Numbered from the stretch's first letter, positions 46,988 to 55,942 are shown. The stretch: DNA of 64,000 nt from Psychrobacter immobilis (GCF_904846065.1 NZ_CAJGZV010000001.1:2480001-2544000); one strand, 5' to 3'. Notes: a model not told the origin generated them from the sequence alone. Program-made: numbers and translations.

Positions 46988-47219
46988 TTCAACCAAACCA
47001 CTTGATATATCATTAAATATCAGTATGACCCGTGCGCTTATATCAAACCAAGCGCACTTCTTTCAATCTCTCACATCTGCTTTATTTTCAATATCTTTTT
47101 TTCTTTCATCTTCTGCTATAGCCGATTTAATACGATTTGTATACAAGGATAAAGTACTACAAATTGCACTTAGGCTTTACGCATTATTAAGATGTGATAT
47201 TCAAACAAATTATGAAATA

Positions 47220-47249
47220 AAAAAAGACGCTGTAAATAGCGTCTTTTTT
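47220..47249. terminator. Intrinsic terminator after the Roadblock cluster
   Basis: Perfect 12-bp stem AAAAAAGACGCT/AGCGTCTTTTTT with a 6-nt loop and U-rich arms on both strands. It lies 233 bp after the last cluster gene and can also serve the convergent hdeD-like gene. Confidence 0.92.
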
Positions 47250-47262
47250 GTTTATTGCTATA

Positions 47263-47330
47263 GTCAAGGAATTTTAGAATCGCTACAAGGCGACCGACCG
47301 CAGATAGTACACTGAGTACATCTAGAGCGG
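47263..47330. repeat. Dispersed intergenic repeat, copy A
   Basis: Contains TCAAGGAATTTTAGAATCGC, AAGGCGACCGACCGCAGATA and a GTACATCTAG end. Related sequence occurs inverted near 60.95 kb and in part at 56221. Ends are approximate. Confidence 0.55.
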
Positions 47331-47375
47331 GTAACACCGTAGCGGTTTAAAAATGCTCTGACTATATAACTAAAC

Positions 47376-47897
47376 TTATATATTGCGCACCACAATTGAT
47401 TGTATACGTGAATACATAATTAATGATATGCCGTTAGATATCAACTCGACGGCCAACAGTATGCCAAGAATATACGTCGCTGACTGCGGATAACTGGTAA
47501 ATATCATGATAGCCAATATAATCGAGAGCAGACCTGAGAGTAATATTGGGACAAAAGCCACTGTCCTACGGAGACCGAAAGCAACAACAACTCTGACTAT
47601 ACCTGTTGCCATAAATAAAATAGCAATTACCATGGTCAAGGTTAATATGCCTTGCAACGGATCTTGTAATAACTCAATACCAATCAATACACCAAGTACA
47701 CCGCCGATGGCAGCCAGCACTTTTCCAGTGGTACTATGTGCTCGGAACAAGGCAATAAACTGTAAAACACCCACTAAAAGGAAGATAAAACCTGCTAACT
47801 GCTCAGCGGCCAAAGTGGCGCTAAGAGGATTAAAAAATGCAAAGATACCGCCAAGAATACTAATGATGCCAATGACTAACCATAATCTACGATTCAT
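47376..47897 (-). CDS. HdeD-family membrane protein
   Basis: 173 residues with six hydrophobic helices in three DUF308 repeats, starting RLWLVIGIISILGGIFAFFNPLSATLAAEQLAGFIFLLVGVLQFIALF. Conserved NP and GI turns follow each helix pair (GIELLQDPLQGILTLT). HdeD in E. coli is an inner-membrane protein of acid resistance at high cell density; here the role is not known. AAGG precedes the ATG. It is monocistronic and its stop faces the Roadblock cluster. Confidence 0.88.
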   Translation of the reverse strand: MNRRLWLVIGIISILGGIFAFFNPLSATLAAEQLAGFIFLLVGVLQFIALFRAHSTTGKVLAAIGGVLGVLIGIELLQDPLQGILTLTMVIAILFMATGIVRVVVAFGLRRTVAFVPILLSGLLSIILAIMIFTSYPQSATYILGILLAVELISNGISLIMYSRIQSIVVRNI

Positions 47898-48022
47898 AAG
47901 ACGACCTTATTTTACATTTAATAGAAAATAAATTATATCGCAAACCTTACCTTATGTTGTATAACGGTAGTAATATCTTCGAGTAGTCCTGTTAATATTA
48001 GAGTGTGGGCATTGATTTGTGG

Positions 48023-48598
48023 TCACAAGCCTGCTAACTGATTGTTCCACTGTTGCCGCGTCATGTTATACAGTACATGCTCAGCCAGCCGATGGTTAGG
48101 GTCAAGGGCTGGATGGTAGAAGTTGGCTCGGGTATTCATCATGCCAAGGCGCTCCATAACCAATTGCGAGCGTTCATTAATAACCGCTGTGAATGACACA
48201 ACCTCATCGAGCGACAGCTCAGTAAAAGCAAAATTCAGCGCCGCACGCGCCGCCTCGGTAGCATAGCCCTGTCCCCAATAATCTTTATGTAGTCGCCATG
48301 CAATCTCGACAGCCGGGGCAAAAGACATATCTGCGTGGGTATCATTCAAGCCAACAAAACCGATAAAAGCCCCATGCTCTTTTGATCTATCTTTTAAACT
48401 GACGGCCCAAAGCCCCCAGCCTTGATTAGCAATAAGCTGCTGGCATTTACTAGCGATGATGTCACTTACTTTAGGCGTTAATAACTTGGGGAAATATTTC
48501 ATTACTTCAGGATCAGCATTTATTTCAGCAAAAACAGCAAAGTCACTTGCTTGCCATTGTCTAAGGTAAAGACGTTCTGTTTCTATCACATTTATCAT
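48023..48598 (-). CDS. GNAT-family N-acetyltransferase (RimJ/RimL-like)
   Basis: 191 residues from the ATG at 48598; a GTG at 48607 is also in frame. The GNAT core is visible: ETERLYLRQWQASDFAVFAEINADPEVMKYFP, FIGFVGLN, VEIAWRLHKDYWGQGYATEAARAALNFAF (acetyl-CoA loop WGQGYATEA) and SFTAVINERSQLVMERLGM. It transfers an acetyl group from acetyl-CoA to an unknown acceptor, possibly a protein N-terminus or an amine. It lies 32 bp downstream of the mocA-like gene on the same strand and may be co-transcribed with the molybdenum enzyme genes. Confidence 0.9.
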   Translation of the reverse strand: MINVIETERLYLRQWQASDFAVFAEINADPEVMKYFPKLLTPKVSDIIASKCQQLIANQGWGLWAVSLKDRSKEHGAFIGFVGLNDTHADMSFAPAVEIAWRLHKDYWGQGYATEAARAALNFAFTELSLDEVVSFTAVINERSQLVMERLGMMNTRANFYHPALDPNHRLAEHVLYNMTRQQWNNQLAGL

Positions 48599-48629
48599 TT
48601 TTATCACTTATGGATTGACACTGTTAATA

Positions 48630-49370
48630 CTATTTATCCAGCCAGCCTTTTTGCTTAGCATGAGCAAGTTGCTCAGGAGTATCGATATCATAGCTCAGTT
48701 GATTATTAACAACGGTACTTATCTGACTGGGCTTCAATTCTCTAATTAAATAACGCAGCCCTTTATCGCCTACCAGCAATGCTTGCCACTCTCTGAGTAA
48801 ATCACAATCAATCGTTAAAGGTAGTCCGATAATATTGTGCTTCAATGCAGTGGCAGTAGACGTTTCATTTAAATTCATATTATTTGAATACTGCCAGCTA
48901 CTATAAGCACTTGCCACTACAGACCGCTTATCTGCCAGCAGTTTTGCCAAATGCTGCTCATCGAGTAGAACTTGATCAATACCCATAATGACGACGCGCT
49001 CGATTAATGAGCTTGTTAACTGCGTGACCGCCTCAATAGCCAAATTCAAACTATACGCCATCCCTATTTCAGGCGTGGGATTTACGACCATTTGAATCAT
49101 AGAGTACTGAAAAGCCAATTCATTCATCGCACTGGCTATTAATGGTTGATTATCAGGAATGACTATAATAATTACTTGTGGTTTTGTAGAAAGTGCGAGT
49201 TTGGTCATGAAGCAAATTAAGGGTTCGCCATCTTTACACAGTAACTGTTTTGCTTGACCTAAACGCAGGCTCAGTCCACTGGCCAAAATAATGACCGCAT
49301 GGTTTGGTGGCTTTGATAGATTTATTGGCTTTAGTTGCATAGATGCTAAAATAGATGCGTCGCGGCTCAT
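48630..49370 (-). CDS. MocA/MobA-like molybdopterin nucleotidyltransferase
   Basis: 246 residues of the NTP-transferase fold. The start VIILASGLSLRLGQAKQLLCKDGEPL gives the nucleotide-binding LASG-x3-R-x-G-x2-K motif, and VVIMGIDQVLLDEQHL holds the metal-binding Asp in place of the more usual DQP. The end YDIDTPEQLAHAKQKGW is typical. MocA makes the cytosine dinucleotide form of molybdenum cofactor, used by PaoABC- and XDH-type enzymes, which fits the neighbours. The first ATG overlaps the stop of the xdhC gene by four bases (ATGA), implying coupling. GIDQ instead of the common CDQ/DMP deserves note. Confidence 0.82.
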   Translation of the reverse strand: MSRDASILASMQLKPINLSKPPNHAVIILASGLSLRLGQAKQLLCKDGEPLICFMTKLALSTKPQVIIIVIPDNQPLIASAMNELAFQYSMIQMVVNPTPEIGMAYSLNLAIEAVTQLTSSLIERVVIMGIDQVLLDEQHLAKLLADKRSVVASAYSSWQYSNNMNLNETSTATALKHNIIGLPLTIDCDLLREWQALLVGDKGLRYLIRELKPSQISTVVNNQLSYDIDTPEQLAHAKQKGWLDK

Positions 49371-50755
49371 GATAAACTTATCGATGCACGAGCACTTGTA
49401 GCAGTCATCTCTATAGAATCAATATGCGTAGAAAATAGCGTTGTAAAGTTAGTATTTGAAAGATGAGTGTCTGAGTTCTCTGCTGGCGGCAGCTGGTTAT
49501 GGACGACCGCATTGACTTGTGCCATGATACCCAGTGCTAAGGCTTCAGGTCCATCTCCGCCCAGCTTATAACCAATCGGATAATGCAGTTTTTTGATACC
49601 TAGGTTTAAACTGGCAGGATTTGTAAACCTTGTACTAATTTCTTCGATTAAGCGCTCGGTACGGTAGCGTGGTCCTAGTTGCCCAAGATATTTATAGTGA
49701 TTAGCATGCTCTAATAATACGCCAAGGCGAGCACGGTCTTGGCTGAGACTATGCGACATCAAAGCAACGGCAGCATTTTTACTTAGTTTTAGTAAAGTGT
49801 CACTATCATTTAACGCCAGTACCATCACTCTATCTGCCTGAGGAAAACGCCGCTGCGTGGCATATTGCGCTCGACTGTCTACCACTGTCACATGCCAATC
49901 TTGCAGCTTTGCCATCGTAACTAGCGGCATCACATCATTACCAGCGCCACAAATCAGCAAACATATCTGTGGTTGTAGGCGCTGAATCAGCCATTCTGTG
50001 GTTAAATCGTCATTGTCATCTTTTACAATGACGTACTCAGCATTTTTATGGAGAAGTTTATATTCGGATAAACTTTCAACTGCATGGATAACTGTGCTTG
50101 AAGCATTAGATATCACTTTATCTGAATTATTAGCGTCGATAACGGTGAGTTTTCCTGACTTGATATAATTATCTAGGTTAAGACGCACACCAATTTGAAG
50201 TTCGGAGTTTGGATTATTTTGGTTATTAAAATGGATTGTAGAGCGAATTAAAGTTGCTACCGTTACTGGCTGCTGAGACTGACGAACCTGACTGATGACA
50301 TTTAACAAAGACATTGCCGTTGCCAGCCTTTCAAACAACACGTGTACGCGCCCATTACAGCCTAATCCAAAATTTAACTCGTCCAAATCAATATCTTGTT
50401 CATCGTAGTTATTGTCTGTGCCCTTATTATCACTGCCTCTATCAAAGTCAAAACCCTCTTCTGATACGCTTGCTGGCACATTACCATTTTCAGCATACTC
50501 AATATCATCGCCTGTTTGATAGACTTGCACGTTTGCACCTTGACGCGTGAGCCAAAAAGCACGTTTAATAATATGTGGCTCCAAACAGCCGCCGCTAATC
50601 ATCCCAACCGAACGACCATCTTCACAGATGAGCATCATCGCGCCTGCGCGGCGATAGGCTGACCCTTCGGTACGCACGACGGTTGCTAATACCGCGTCAA
50701 CCTGTTGTTGCTGAGCCTCGCGTGCCAGCTTAAGAATATCAGCAATTTGATTCAT
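49367..50755 (-). CDS. XdhC/CoxI-family molybdenum-enzyme maturation factor
   Basis: 462 residues. The N-terminal XdhC_CoxI domain reads VDAVLATVVRTEGSAYRRAGAMMLICEDGRSVGMISGGCLE, followed by an acidic low-complexity insert (about 105-130, D/N/E-rich) and FGLGCNGRVHVLFERL. The C-terminal Rossmann domain begins LLICGAGNDVMPLVTMAKLQDWHVTVVDSR and ends with GAIR-like GDGPEALALGIMAQ. XdhC proteins bind molybdenum cofactor and hand the sulfurated form to the apoenzyme. It sits between the molybdenum hydroxylase subunits and the MocA-like gene. It is longer than the usual 300-370 residues because of the insert and a hydrophilic tail. Confidence 0.88.
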   Translation of the reverse strand: MNQIADILKLAREAQQQQVDAVLATVVRTEGSAYRRAGAMMLICEDGRSVGMISGGCLEPHIIKRAFWLTRQGANVQVYQTGDDIEYAENGNVPASVSEEGFDFDRGSDNKGTDNNYDEQDIDLDELNFGLGCNGRVHVLFERLATAMSLLNVISQVRQSQQPVTVATLIRSTIHFNNQNNPNSELQIGVRLNLDNYIKSGKLTVIDANNSDKVISNASSTVIHAVESLSEYKLLHKNAEYVIVKDDNDDLTTEWLIQRLQPQICLLICGAGNDVMPLVTMAKLQDWHVTVVDSRAQYATQRRFPQADRVMVLALNDSDTLLKLSKNAAVALMSHSLSQDRARLGVLLEHANHYKYLGQLGPRYRTERLIEEISTRFTNPASLNLGIKKLHYPIGYKLGGDGPEALALGIMAQVNAVVHNQLPPAENSDTHLSNTNFTTLFSTHIDSIEMTATSARASISLS

Positions 50756-50836
50756 AATGTCTCTTATATACTAGCTATTATTGATGTCTATATACGGTCT
50801 ATATCTATCCTAGTCCACTAATAAAACCAGTTTATA

Positions 50837-50867
50837 AAACCCGCTAACGACTACAATTAGCGGGTTT
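50837..50867 (-). terminator. Hairpin after the molybdenum hydroxylase subunits
   Basis: A perfect 11-bp stem AAACCCGCTAA/TTAGCGGGTTT with a 9-nt loop, just past the molybdopterin subunit stop and before the xdhC start. It may cut transcription between subunits and maturation genes; the T tract is short. Confidence 0.7.
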
Positions 50868-50894
50868 ATATTGTCCATTTACTTGACTAAAAAC

Positions 50895-53345
50895 CTACTC
50901 TGGTAGTTCATAAAGTAATTTGTCGAGGGTAATAGGAAAGTCATAAACTCGTACACCCACGGCGTTGTACACGGCATTAGCAATAGCAGCGGCAGCACCG
51001 GCAATCGCCGTTTCACCTATACCTTTTATGTGCATTGGATTGGTATACGGATCGTCCTCTTCTACCAAGATAACATCAAGCTGAGGAACATCCGCATTGA
51101 CTGGGACATGGTATTCTGCAAGATTATGATTACATAGCCGACCGTCATGCTTATCGTGAATCACCTGCTCCATCAACGCAGAACCAATACCAAATACCAT
51201 ACCGCCGTAGCACTGCGAGGTCGCGGTTTTGTGATTGAGGATACGCCCTGCTGCAAAGGCACCAGTCATACGTTTAACGCGTATTTCACCAGTCACTCGG
51301 TGTACAGCGACCTCGGCAAAATTAGCACCAAATGACGCTTGGCGATGACTTTTTGCATTTTTACCCGGTGCAATTTGACCTTTGGCACTGAGTTTTTGGT
51401 CATCATATTGAGCGACGATATCGGCTAATGAATGAGTCTGGAAATTACTAAAGTCATATTCTTTCGATTCAGTTAGTGAGATTTCAGCTAATTTATCTTT
51501 TAGATCAGCCACTTTATCTACGATATTATCGCCCAAACCTGCTACTTTTTCTTTTCCTGCTTCTATAACGGTTTCTACCACTGTTTCTACAAAATTAGCA
51601 TCATGCTCACCTATCTGCTTAATTTGACCGTTATACAGCTGAATGGTGTCAGGGTACAGACCGACTTTTCCTGCGATCATCTCACGTAGCTGCTGACAAG
51701 CAAGATAAATGCTACTGCCTGAGCTAGCAGCGCCCATGCTCCCCCCTGAACCAACCGCAGGTGGCAAGCTGGTATCACCAAGCTTCATTTCAATATGATC
51801 TATTGGTAGCCCTAATAAATCTGCAGCAACCTGAGTAAATACGGTATAAGAACCTGTACCGATATCGGTCATGTCTGTCTCGATTACCGCCTTCACGCCC
51901 AGTGCTTTTGAGTTATCTATTTGCAGGGTCGCCCGTGCTTCTGATGGCGCTAAGCTGTTGCCGCGAGCTGCCGCTGCCATACCCATACCCATCCACCAAT
52001 CACCTTCTAAGTGACTGGCAGGCTTAGCATTGCGTTGATTCCAGCCAAACTGTTCAGCCGCTTGATCGATACAAGCGATAAGCTTACGCGTTGAAAACGG
52101 GATGCCTTTACTAGGATCTTGCTCAGGCTCATTGCGACGGCGCAGTTCGACAGGGTCTATGTTGAGTTGCTCTGCCAATTCATCCATCGCACACTCAAGG
52201 GCAATCTGTCCGACTGCTTCGCCGGGGGCACGCATCGAGCCTGACAATACTTGGTTCATGTCTACTTGCTGATAATTGACTCGGCGATTGTCACCGCGAT
52301 ACAAATAGTGCGTAGAGAGCGCTGCTGGCTCAAAAAAGGCTTCTCCTGGCAAATTACTAGAGACCGTCTCATGAATCATGGTGTCAATAATACCGTCTTT
52401 GCTACAGCCAATTGCGATGCGTTGACGCGTGTTTGAGCGTCTAATCGTTGCCTCCATTACTTGCGGACGTGTCATAGTGATTAACACGGGACGACCCAAC
52501 TCTTTTGCGGCGAGTGCGGCGGCTATCGATTCTGGAGAAATCCCAAGCTTGCTACCAAAACCGCCACCGACATAACGAGCGATTAATTGCACATTATTTG
52601 CATCCAAATCCAATGCATCGACGATTTGCTTTTTGCACGAGGACAGCATTTGATTAGAGGAGTACATAATCAGCTTATCGCCCTCCCAATGTGCAAGCGT
52701 TGCATGTGGCTCCATCGCTGCGCTGTTTTGACTTGGCGTATGATAAAAGCGGTCAAGGGTTACCGCAGCATCAGCAAGACTTTGTTCTGGATTACCCTTT
52801 TCTGAATTTTTATCCGAACCTTTTTTTTCATTAACATCATGAGCATTTGGCAGCTCTGTCGTAAAGTTCAATGCCGCCTGCTCAGTCTCATCCTCATAAG
52901 TCACTCTGAGTGCTTTTGCGCCTTCTGTCGCCGCCTCAAACGTCTCAGCGATGACGACTGCAATAGGCTGACCATGATAAAAAATTTCGCTAACGCCTTG
53001 CTTAGGTGATTTGGTTGCACCACCCTGTTGTGCATTGCGTAAAAAGTGCTCAGGATCGGTCACCACTTTAATAATGTCAGGAATACCATCCAAAGAGCGG
53101 CTATCGATTTTCTTGACCCGTCCTTTGGCAATCGTTGCGCTCACCAAAACACCATAGGCTTGATTGTCTAAATGAATCTCTGCCGTATAAGGTGCTTGAC
53201 CGCTGACCTTTAGTGACCCTTCAACACGGTTAATGGGCTTACCCACCAATTTGCTCGCTGTTTTATCAAAAAGCGACTCAACAGACTCATTCATCATCAT
53301 TGTTTTGGTCGGTTCTGACGGAAATACTGAGTCCAATAATGACAT
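50895..53345 (-). CDS. Molybdopterin-binding subunit of a PaoC/XDH-type hydroxylase
   Basis: 816 residues, large catalytic subunit. The N-terminal ald_Xan_dh_C domain includes NRVEGSLKVSGQAPYTAEI and EIFYHGQPIAVVIAETFEAA. The Moco domain has QLIARYVGGGFGSKLGIS, GSMRAPGEAVGQIALE and VIETDMTDIGTGSYTVFTQVAADLLGLP; the catalytic Glu is in IKGIGETAIAGAAAAIANAV. Compared with PaoC (about 732 aa) it has two inserts, near 160-185 and an amphipathic, Val/Glu/Lys-rich one near 595-650. It starts 2 bp after the FAD subunit. Substrate is uncertain: aldehydes by analogy to PaoABC, or a purine or N-heterocycle. Confidence 0.88.
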   Translation of the reverse strand: MSLLDSVFPSEPTKTMMMNESVESLFDKTASKLVGKPINRVEGSLKVSGQAPYTAEIHLDNQAYGVLVSATIAKGRVKKIDSRSLDGIPDIIKVVTDPEHFLRNAQQGGATKSPKQGVSEIFYHGQPIAVVIAETFEAATEGAKALRVTYEDETEQAALNFTTELPNAHDVNEKKGSDKNSEKGNPEQSLADAAVTLDRFYHTPSQNSAAMEPHATLAHWEGDKLIMYSSNQMLSSCKKQIVDALDLDANNVQLIARYVGGGFGSKLGISPESIAAALAAKELGRPVLITMTRPQVMEATIRRSNTRQRIAIGCSKDGIIDTMIHETVSSNLPGEAFFEPAALSTHYLYRGDNRRVNYQQVDMNQVLSGSMRAPGEAVGQIALECAMDELAEQLNIDPVELRRRNEPEQDPSKGIPFSTRKLIACIDQAAEQFGWNQRNAKPASHLEGDWWMGMGMAAAARGNSLAPSEARATLQIDNSKALGVKAVIETDMTDIGTGSYTVFTQVAADLLGLPIDHIEMKLGDTSLPPAVGSGGSMGAASSGSSIYLACQQLREMIAGKVGLYPDTIQLYNGQIKQIGEHDANFVETVVETVIEAGKEKVAGLGDNIVDKVADLKDKLAEISLTESKEYDFSNFQTHSLADIVAQYDDQKLSAKGQIAPGKNAKSHRQASFGANFAEVAVHRVTGEIRVKRMTGAFAAGRILNHKTATSQCYGGMVFGIGSALMEQVIHDKHDGRLCNHNLAEYHVPVNADVPQLDVILVEEDDPYTNPMHIKGIGETAIAGAAAAIANAVYNAVGVRVYDFPITLDKLLYELPE

Positions 53346-53347
53346 GA

Positions 53348-54340
53348 TTATGCTCCCTTGCCCGCTAATGCGCGTTGAATAACTTGTTTGAGTAGACGAC
53401 GAGTCAGTGGTATTTTGAAATCATTTTGACCACTACCTTTAGCCTCTTTTAATAATAAGTCCGCTGCTTGTTTAATGATATTTTCGTTGCCATCAGTACC
53501 CATTAACAACGCCTCAACGGATTCGTTACGCCATGGTTCAGTACCAATACCACCGAATGCTAGGCGCACTGTGTCCAAACGCCCATTATCAGTCACGTCT
53601 ATGATCGCTGCACAAGACACTAAGGCAAAAGCATAGGACGCGCGATCACGCACTTTGTCATAAGTGTGCACGCCTTTGATGGGCGCTGGCAACACCACAT
53701 GAGTGATAAGCTCACCAGACTCTAAAACGTTTTCGATATGTGGTGTATTTTTTGGCAAACAATAAAAGTCTTTAATCGCGATTTTACGCGTTGAACCATC
53801 CGTTTTTAACGTCTCAACAGTGGCATCTAATGAGCGCATCGCGACGGCCATATCAGATGGATGCTGGGCAATACAGGACTCGCTAGTACCTAAAATTGCC
53901 AAGGTACGATTTTCACCATTGATAGCTGGGCAACCAGAACCTGGCTTGCGCTTATTGCAAGCACTATCCGTCTGGTAAAAATAATAACAACGAGTACGCT
54001 GTAGTAGATTACCGCCCGTCGTCGCTCTATTGCGCAACTGTCCTGTCGCACCTGCCAAAATCGCCCGTGATAGCACTGGGTAATGGGCAATGACCTCAGG
54101 ATGCGCGGCCAAATCACTATTGGTCACTAGCGTACCGATGCGTAGGCCACCATCTGTAGTCTTCTCAATTTGAGCTAATGCTAAGCGAGTGATATCCACC
54201 AGCTTAATTGGCGTCTCAATCTCTAACTTCATTAAGTCTAAAAGGTTGGTACCCCCTGCGATAAATGAGGCGTCTTTTACACTAGCAGATTGGGCTGCTT
54301 GCTCTGGCGCGGTAGCACGGCTATATTCAAAGCGTTTCAT
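53348..54340 (-). CDS. FAD-binding subunit of the molybdenum hydroxylase (PaoB-like)
   Basis: 330 residues with the FAD domain (SFIAGGTNLLDLMKLEIETP, then RNRATTGGNLLQ) and the CO dehydrogenase flavoprotein C-terminal domain. An extra cysteine set (RTRCYYFYQTDSACNKRKPGSGC and ESCIAQHPSDMA) matches the additional [4Fe-4S] cluster site of PaoB, absent from ordinary xanthine dehydrogenase FAD subunits. This supports a PaoABC-type aldehyde oxidoreductase. It overlaps the iron-sulfur subunit gene by four bases and is 2 bp before the molybdopterin subunit gene. Confidence 0.88.
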   Translation of the reverse strand: MKRFEYSRATAPEQAAQSASVKDASFIAGGTNLLDLMKLEIETPIKLVDITRLALAQIEKTTDGGLRIGTLVTNSDLAAHPEVIAHYPVLSRAILAGATGQLRNRATTGGNLLQRTRCYYFYQTDSACNKRKPGSGCPAINGENRTLAILGTSESCIAQHPSDMAVAMRSLDATVETLKTDGSTRKIAIKDFYCLPKNTPHIENVLESGELITHVVLPAPIKGVHTYDKVRDRASYAFALVSCAAIIDVTDNGRLDTVRLAFGGIGTEPWRNESVEALLMGTDGNENIIKQAADLLLKEAKGSGQNDFKIPLTRRLLKQVIQRALAGKGA

Positions 54341-54984
54341 GAGCGACCTCCTGACGTATTACTTATAGTGTTATGGTTCGTCGTTTGGCTTCCTAATTGC
54401 GCTTCACTAGGTGGTGGCGACCAAATACCCGTCACCTCTGATTTTTGTGCTGTGTCAGTTTTAGATGAATCATTCATTTCATTTTCTAAAACTTGTGAAA
54501 TGGCCTTAATAATATTGGGATAAGCAGAACAGCGGCAAATATTGCCACTCATACGCTCAGCGATTTCTTGCACCAGCAATCCATCAGGATTTTGCAAATC
54601 TGTAGTGACATGACTGGGCCAGTTTTGTTTAATTTCATCGATCAGCGCTGTTGCTGAACAAATTTGCCCAGGGGTACAGTAACCACATTGAAACGCATCA
54701 TTATCTTTAAAGGCTTGTTGTAGCTCCGATAATGATTCGGGCATGCCAATACCTTCAATCGTGGTAATCTCATCACCATCGTGCATAACTGCTAAGGTCA
54801 AACAGGCATTGACCCTACGCCCATTGATAAGTATGGTACAAGCGCCACATTGACCATGGTCACAACCTTTTTTAGGCCCCGTAATTTTGAGGTGCTGACG
54901 ACAGACATCGAGTAATGTCGTGCGTGGATCAAGATTGTCGAGCTGATAATCTTGCTTATTAATGGTTAAGTTCAAGGTAGACAT
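54337..54984 (-). CDS. [2Fe-2S] subunit of the molybdenum hydroxylase (PaoA-like)
   Basis: 215 residues. The plant-ferredoxin-like cluster has KKGCDHGQCGACTILINGRRVNAC, and the second cluster has FQCGYCTPGQICSATA with GNICRCSAYPNI. Unlike E. coli PaoA (exported by Tat) there is no twin-arginine signal, so this enzyme is probably cytoplasmic. A hydrophilic C-terminal tail of about 45 residues (Ser/Thr/Asn-rich) is extra. It is the first gene of a three-subunit operon. Confidence 0.92.
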   Translation of the reverse strand: MSTLNLTINKQDYQLDNLDPRTTLLDVCRQHLKITGPKKGCDHGQCGACTILINGRRVNACLTLAVMHDGDEITTIEGIGMPESLSELQQAFKDNDAFQCGYCTPGQICSATALIDEIKQNWPSHVTTDLQNPDGLLVQEIAERMSGNICRCSAYPNIIKAISQVLENEMNDSSKTDTAQKSEVTGIWSPPPSEAQLGSQTTNHNTISNTSGGRS

Positions 54985-55285
54985 GCTGGCTTCTCGCTGG
55001 CAAATAATCAGAAAAAATAGGGTTAAACGCTTCTTAAAAGTCGCGCCAATCGATTTATTATGACTTATTAGAAATGTCGATTTGTTTTCACTTTGTAGTT
55101 ATTACAGTGTAGTTTTTAATCTATGAAAACTTTACTTCTCACTATTTTATCTCGCTTATTCACTATCAATTTTATAAATGAAACTCAAAAACTCATTTTA
55201 TTAGCAATAAAAAATAGCGCTATAAATATGCCGTTTATAACGCTATTTGAGTCCAATATAGTCAGTTAAAAATACCAGTCGGGCA
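54985..55285. other. Spacer upstream of the molybdenum hydroxylase operon
   Basis: 301 bp, AT-rich. It holds the terminator of the nitroreductase gene (55212-55248) and presumably the hydroxylase promoter. No gene is seen. Confidence 0.6.
55212..55248 (-). terminator. Intrinsic terminator of the nitroreductase gene
   Basis: AAATAGCG and CGCTATTT with an inner extension (TATAAA/TTTATA, one mismatch between them), 38 bp past the nitroreductase stop. Runs of A on the left give a T tract on the minus strand. Confidence 0.8.
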
Positions 55286-55942
55286 TTACGCTTTAGTAAT
55301 TATGCTCGCTTCACTCAATCGAGATTTTGGCAAATCAGCATTAAAATCGTCTTCGCTACGATAACCAAGTGAGATAACGGCAACGGCTGTGTAGCCTTTG
55401 CTACGTAGCTCAAATTCTTCATCGAGTGCCTTTAGATCAGCACCTTCCATCGGTACGGCATCAATGCCTAAAGTAGCAGCACCCAGCAATAATGCGCCCA
55501 TATTCAGATACACTTGCTCGACCAGCCAATGTGGCTCGTCTTTTTGCTCATAACGACGAATGTCCAAAAACATTTTGCGCACTTGATGCATTTGCTCTTT
55601 GAATTTTGGTTCTGCGAAGCGACCATCAGCATCTTCTTTATCCAATACTTCATGCAAAAATTTATCATCAGCATAGATACGACTACAGAAAATAATGACG
55701 TGGGAGGCATCTTTCACCTTTGCCGTGTTGAAATCAAACATCCCTTGTGTACCTTTTGCGATACGTGACTTGCCAGCCTCATCATCAGCGATTACAAAAT
55801 GCCAAGGCTGAATATTAGTGCTTGATGGGCTAAGTCGTAGGATATCCTTTAAACTTTGAAAGTCTGCTGCTGATATTTTTTTATTGGCATCAAACTCTTT
55901 GGTGCTGTAACGCCAGTTCATGGCTTCAGTGATGTTTTTCAT
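55286..55942 (-). CDS. NfsB-type NAD(P)H nitroreductase
   Basis: 218-residue FMN-dependent nitroreductase of the NfsB/dihydropteridine reductase group. Conserved parts: MNWRYSTKEFDANKKI, the FMN loop LRLSPSSTNIQPWHFVIA, GALLLGAATLGIDAVPMEG and the terminal VAVISLGYRSEDDFNADLPKSRL. Cytoplasmic homodimer that reduces nitroaromatics and quinones. It is monocistronic and divergent from the DsbA/FrnE-like gene across a 337-bp spacer containing tandem repeats. Confidence 0.92.
   Translation of the reverse strand: MKNITEAMNWRYSTKEFDANKKISAADFQSLKDILRLSPSSTNIQPWHFVIADDEAGKSRIAKGTQGMFDFNTAKVKDASHVIIFCSRIYADDKFLHEVLDKEDADGRFAEPKFKEQMHQVRKMFLDIRRYEQKDEPHWLVEQVYLNMGALLLGAATLGIDAVPMEGADLKALDEEFELRSKGYTAVAVISLGYRSEDDFNADLPKSRLSEASIITKA

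Larger units (their letters stand above)
46988..47375. other. Spacer with terminator and dispersed-repeat copy
   Basis: 388 bp between convergent genes. It holds the cluster terminator (47220-47249) and a dispersed-repeat copy (about 47263-47330). A 96-codon frame crossing the terminator is not considered a gene. Confidence 0.6.

Noticed and set aside
47025..47315. 96-codon frame on plus strand after the Roadblock cluster
   Set aside because: It runs through the strong terminator and the dispersed repeat; its codons are explained by those elements.
50895..54984. Calling the hydroxylase xanthine dehydrogenase XdhAB
   Set aside because: The three-subunit layout with an extra cysteine set in the FAD subunit fits PaoABC better; the substrate remains open.
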